24,195 bases of DNA. Source: an uncultured Collinsella sp. (GTDB lineage: Bacteria; Actinomycetota; Coriobacteriia; Coriobacteriales; Coriobacteriaceae). This document shows, piece by piece, positions 21,145 to 24,195 of this stretch (its first letter is position 1; every line of letters starts with the position of its first letter). The stretch spans positions 1 through 24,195 of the forward strand of contig CABSMX010000020.1 in assembly GCA_902478945.1 (NCBI GenBank), read 5' to 3'. The translations under genes were made by a program, and so were the position numbers. Below the pieces are notes generated by a model, which made no database searches, was not told where the DNA came from, and worked only from the letters and a program-made list of their open reading frames with translations.

Positions 21145-21951
21145 CTACCAAACGCGTGCGATAGCGAGACCATCGACTGCCGCGGCGCCGGCACGCTTGA
21201 GCTCCGCCGAGGCCGCTGCCATAGTCGCACCCGTGGTAATGACATCGTCGATGAGCAGCAAACGACAGCCGCGCACATCCTCAACCGTCTCGTACATGCC
21301 CCGGGCATGCTCCCGGCGCTCATCGCGACCGAGTTCACGCTGGTCACCATGACCGTATTTGACCAGGGCATCCAGCAACGGCACGCCCGAAAGATCGCAA
21401 AACGAGCGCGCGATTGCTTCCATGTGATCGAATCCACGCCGCCGAAACGCCGCCGCAGTCGCGGGCACAAATACCACCGCGTCCGCACCGGACAGCACGC
21501 CGTCGTAGCGATCGGGGGCTGCCACCTGGGCATGCAAGGCAGTGTCGTAGAGTAGCTCCGCCAGATACGGTGCCAGGCGGCGCTCGCCCGCATCCTTGTA
21601 CGCCTTGATGATGCGCGGCAGCGGATGTGCGTAGACGGCACACGCCAGACAGCGATCGAGCGCCTCGGCCATTGCCGAAGACGTGCCCTCGACCGAACAC
21701 TCGGTGCACAGCAAATCCCCAAACGGGGCGCCGCATCGGATGCAGCTATGGCACGGATCGATGAGCACGAGCAACGCCAGACAATCCTGGCAGATCAGCG
21801 CACCGGAACGCTCGCAGCCGGCACATCGCGTGGGCGACAACGCCTCGAGCGCCTCGTATGTCGCGCGCTCGGCAAGCGGTAGCAATTCATCCACAAACGG
21901 TAGGACACCTGCACCCTGCAAGCGAGTCAATACATTCAAATGTCTCTTCAT
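21145..21951 (-). CDS. comFC: ComF family phosphoribosyltransferase-like protein
   Basis: The 268-aa protein has an N-terminal zinc-ribbon-like region with Cys pairs (C43/C46, C54/C57, C70/C73, C82/C85). A type I phosphoribosyltransferase domain with the PRPP loop LLLIDDVITTGATM (231-244) follows. ComFC takes part in DNA uptake in competent bacteria, with ComFA helicase; many non-competent species also keep it. No comFA is in the window. The SD GGGAGGG lies 7 nt before the ATG but is inside a 12-bp hairpin (21955-21990). A minus-strand TATCAT (22003-22008) may serve as its own -10. Confidence 0.92.
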   Translation of the reverse strand: MKRHLNVLTRLQGAGVLPFVDELLPLAERATYEALEALSPTRCAGCERSGALICQDCLALLVLIDPCHSCIRCGAPFGDLLCTECSVEGTSSAMAEALDRCLACAVYAHPLPRIIKAYKDAGERRLAPYLAELLYDTALHAQVAAPDRYDGVLSGADAVVFVPATAAAFRRRGFDHMEAIARSFCDLSGVPLLDALVKYGHGDQRELGRDERREHARGMYETVEDVRGCRLLLIDDVITTGATMAAASAELKRAGAAAVDGLAIARVW

Positions 21952-21954
21952 GAC

Positions 21955-21990
21955 ACAACCCTCCCTACGCGAAGGCGGAGGGAGGGTTGT
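21955..21990 (-). promoter_or_regulatory. Hairpin that sequesters the comFC ribosome binding site
   Basis: ACAACCCTCCCT (21955-21966) and AGGGAGGGTTGT (21979-21990) form a perfect 12-bp stem with a 12-nt loop. On the minus-strand mRNA the SD GGGAGGG is part of the 3' arm and the AUG follows 3 nt after the stem. There is no T-run, so it looks more like translational control than a terminator. Confidence 0.6.
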
Positions 21991-22052
21991 CGGTGTAGAG
22001 CTATGATACCCAGAGGTGCTAGGGCCAGGCGGGTTAAATCCGTTTACGGGCG

Positions 22053-23747
22053 CTATTCGCCGGCAGGCGGTTGCGGTGCGGACGAGGTGTGGGTCGAGCC
22101 CTCGCCACCGTCCTGACGCGGCTTACGGGAGCGACGGCGACGGCGACGCTTTTGACCCTGGTCAGTCGAGCCCTCGCCACCGCGATCCTCACGCGGTTCG
22201 CGCTCGTCGCGAGTACCGCCGCGCGAAGCCTTGGCGGCAGCTCCTCCGCCATCGCCGGGGCGACGGCGCGTGACCTTGACTTCGCCATCCGAAACCTGAT
22301 CGGCCACAGAAGGAATCGAGGGTTTCTGCTGCGCGCCCGAGGAATGGCGACGACGCGGACGTGACGCGCGCTCCTCCTCGCCACGCGGCTTGCCAGCCTT
22401 GTCGGCAGGCGCGTCGGAGGCCGAGGCGCCCTTGGGAGCGGCACCGGCCTCGCGAGCAGCTGCGGCGCGGAAGGCGTCCTCGCGCTCCTCGCTCGACAGG
22501 TGACGGCGACGACGGCGCGTGGGGTTCATGCCACCGCCGCGATTTTGCTGCTGGGGCTGCTGAGCCTCGCGCTCGCGGGAAGCGTTCTTACCCGCGGCCT
22601 CGCCATTGTCGACGGACGCCGTGCGCTTGCGGCGGCGACGGCCATCGGCTGCTCCCTCGGTCTCGGGCGCCTCGGCCTTGCCGCGGCCCTTTCCACGGCC
22701 ACGGCCCTCGCCCTGGCCCTGAGCGGTGCGAGCATCGGATTCGGCATCGCGACGACGGCGCTTGGGCATCGATGTGCCGGCCAGACGATCGGCGCTCGAC
22801 AGGCCATCGCCCACGTCGACGCCGTTTTCGCGATCGAGTTCCATGAGCGCCAGACGCATCTCGGGCGACTCGATGCGCTCGAGCACGTCGCGCGTCACGC
22901 AGTCGGGGCGGCAGTTGCAGCCCTGCTCGGCGGCCTTCTTTTTGCAACCCTCCGAGCACGTCATATCGGCCAGGTTGACCTTAAAGACTTTGCCGTTCTC
23001 CAGGCGCAGCACCAGCTGCTCACGCGGCGTGTCATATTCCTGGATGCGCGCCTTGCCAAGCGGCGTATCGATAAGCGTCTTCTTTTTGGGCGCGCGGCTC
23101 TTAAAGTCCTTGTACGCCTCGAACTCGTAGCGCAGGCAGCACATCAGGCGGCCGCAGACGCCACTAATCTTGGACGAGTTGAGCGGCAGGTCCTGCTCCT
23201 TTGCCATGCGGATCGAAACCGGCTCAAACTGTCCGCCAAAGCGCGTGCAGCAGAGCTCCTGGCCGCACTGGGCATAGCCGCCCACCAGGCGGGTCTCGTC
23301 GCGCACGCCGATCTGGCGCATGTCGACGCGAATGTGCAGCGTCGAGGACAGGTCCTTGACGAGCTGACGGAAATCGACGCGCTCCTCGGCCGCAAAGTAG
23401 AACACAGCCTTCTCGCCGCCAAACAGGTACTCGACGCCGACCGGCTTCATCTCGAGGTCGAGCTCTTTGACCAGACGACGGAAATCGACCATGGCCTCGT
23501 CGCCCTGGATGGCCAGGTCGTCGGCAAGCTGCAGGTCGATGTCGCTCGCCACGCGCAGCACGGGCTTGAGCGGCTGGCCGATCTCATCTTGCGGCACCTC
23601 GAAGGGATCGGCCGTGACCAGGCCGATCTCGGTTCCGCGCTCGGTGGAGCAAATGGCATAATCGGCCTCGAGGATATCCAGATCCTGCGGATCAAACCAC
23701 AGGTCGCGCGAGGCGTAGGTAAACTTAACGGGTACGACTAACGGCAT
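22053..23747 (-). CDS. ricT: RicT/YaaT (PSP1 domain) protein with long Arg-rich tail
   Basis: Residues 1-310 match RicT (YaaT). A PSP1 domain carries the Cys clusters C161/C166/C167 and C198/C203/C204 within the conserved FEPVSIRMAKEQDLPLN and SGVCGRLMCCLRYE region. A second Cys group (C264, C268, C277, C279, C283) follows. In Bacillus, RicT with RicA and RicF binds Fe-S clusters and guides RNase Y-dependent RNA processing. The usual length is about 270-300 aa; here residues ~327-564 are a low-complexity tail rich in Arg, Gly, Glu and Ala with several RRRR(R) runs, as in RNA-binding disordered regions. AGGAAGG lies 7 nt before the ATG, which overlaps the holB stop by 10 nt, as in the conserved holB-ricT order. 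Confidence 0.92.
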   Translation of the reverse strand: MPLVVPVKFTYASRDLWFDPQDLDILEADYAICSTERGTEIGLVTADPFEVPQDEIGQPLKPVLRVASDIDLQLADDLAIQGDEAMVDFRRLVKELDLEMKPVGVEYLFGGEKAVFYFAAEERVDFRQLVKDLSSTLHIRVDMRQIGVRDETRLVGGYAQCGQELCCTRFGGQFEPVSIRMAKEQDLPLNSSKISGVCGRLMCCLRYEFEAYKDFKSRAPKKKTLIDTPLGKARIQEYDTPREQLVLRLENGKVFKVNLADMTCSEGCKKKAAEQGCNCRPDCVTRDVLERIESPEMRLALMELDRENGVDVGDGLSSADRLAGTSMPKRRRRDAESDARTAQGQGEGRGRGKGRGKAEAPETEGAADGRRRRKRTASVDNGEAAGKNASREREAQQPQQQNRGGGMNPTRRRRRHLSSEEREDAFRAAAAREAGAAPKGASASDAPADKAGKPRGEEERASRPRRRHSSGAQQKPSIPSVADQVSDGEVKVTRRRPGDGGGAAAKASRGGTRDEREPREDRGGEGSTDQGQKRRRRRRSRKPRQDGGEGSTHTSSAPQPPAGE

Positions 23748-24174
23748 TTCAGTGCCTTCCTGATATCGAACAGCATGACCTCGATGGCCAGCTGGGGAGT
23801 AACGTTTCTGGCGATGTTGCGCTCGGCGGTCGCGACCGCCTCGAGCGCCCGGGTGGCACCCGCAACATTCGTCGCGGCGGCAAGCCGCCCGATCGTGTCG
23901 CGCACGTCTTCGTTCACGACGTCGGCCGCCTCGTCCTGAAGTGTCAGCAGCACGTCGCGCATGAGCGTCCGCGCGCTCGCCAGCGCTTCCATGATACCCG
24001 AACGCTCGCGCGCGTTGAGTTCGCGCTTGTTGCGGTCCTCAAGCTGCTTCAATGCTCCACGCGACAGGTAGTCGGCGTTTTGCTCGAGCACCTTTTCCTG
24101 TGTGGACTTGACCTCGGCGAGCGGCGCCTTAACGGCGACGATGAGCGACTTGGCGCGGCTGAGCACATCAGCCT
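23738..24174 (-). CDS. holB: DNA polymerase III delta' subunit, C-terminal part (truncated by contig end)
   Basis: Only the last ~145 residues are present, from the adapter junction to the stop. The text is helical (AKSLIVAVKAPLAEVKSTQEK..., RDVLLTLQDEAADVV) and ends IRKALKCR, as in the C-terminal helical domain of clamp-loader delta'. The call rests mainly on the following ricT gene, since holB-ricT order is conserved in many Gram-positive bacteria. The real start lies outside the window; the GTG at 24166 is only an internal codon. Confidence 0.75.
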
Positions 24175-24195
24175 CTGTCTCTTATACACATCTCC
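24175..24195 (+). other. Nextera transposase adapter sequence (library artefact)
   Basis: CTGTCTCTTATACACATCT (24175-24193) is the reverse complement of the 19-bp Tn5 mosaic end used in Nextera libraries. The next two bases, CC, agree with the i7-side adapter read-through. It is not genomic; the natural sequence ends at 24174. Confidence 0.97.

Noticed and set aside
22500..23741. 413-codon plus-strand frame opposite ricT
   Set aside because: Ala/Leu-rich antisense shadow of the Arg/Glu-rich ricT tail and core.

Overview
The window looks like an assembly contig from a Collinsella-type gut actinomycete (Coriobacteriia). This is inferred from the gene families and gene order; no database search was possible. 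The DNA is GC-rich with strong Shine-Dalgarno sites. It carries a streptococcal-like mannose-family PTS and SIS-isomerase amino-sugar cluster, and a holB/ricT/comF block. Almost every gene is on the minus strand; the exceptions are one tRNA and one flavodoxin. The right end is not genomic: the last 21 bases match Nextera adapter sequence, so the final gene (holB) is cut by the end of the sequenced fragment.

Regions: (1) 1-3565 holds an orphan PTS IIB paralogue whose active-site His is replaced by Tyr, a tRNA-Thr(CGT), a YhcH/EbgC-family gene, a ~40-codon relic of a second nagA 3' end, a LacC-type tagatose-6-phosphate kinase and a LacX/GalM-like epimerase. (2) 3722-11072 has a plus-strand flavodoxin, then (reading leftwards from 11072) a PTS operon IIA-yajC-IIB-IIC-IID, a GntR/UTRA regulator, agaS and nagA. 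An identical 13-base operator core lies upstream of both the PTS operon and agaS, so the GntR protein probably controls both. (3) 11073-11701 is a long non-coding stretch with inverted repeats. (4) 11702-16242 has a SurA_N-like membrane protein and a tightly packed operon: hydroxyacid dehydrogenase with a His/Cys-rich tail, small membrane protein, HEAT-repeat protein, NAD-type isocitrate dehydrogenase. (5) 16341-19269 has DegV, long-form HPF and a solute-binding lipoprotein. (6) 19270-20021 is non-coding, with a strong promoter, two GC-rich hairpins and a 217-bp element with perfect 33-bp terminal inverted repeats. (7) 20022-24174 has a nuclease-like hypothetical protein, comFC, ricT with a long Arg-rich tail, and truncated holB.

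The sugar genes form a nearly complete N-acetylgalactosamine/galactosamine route. The PTS imports and phosphorylates, NagA deacetylates, AgaS deaminates and isomerises to tagatose-6-phosphate, and LacC phosphorylates to tagatose-1,6-bisphosphate. The aldolase is not in the window. I saw no CRISPR array, prophage or intact transposase. I found no clearly new multi-gene system. The best leads are the Tyr-substituted IIB, the metal-binding-like tail on the dehydrogenase, the expanded loop in IID, the SD-sequestering hairpin before comF, and the MITE-like element.
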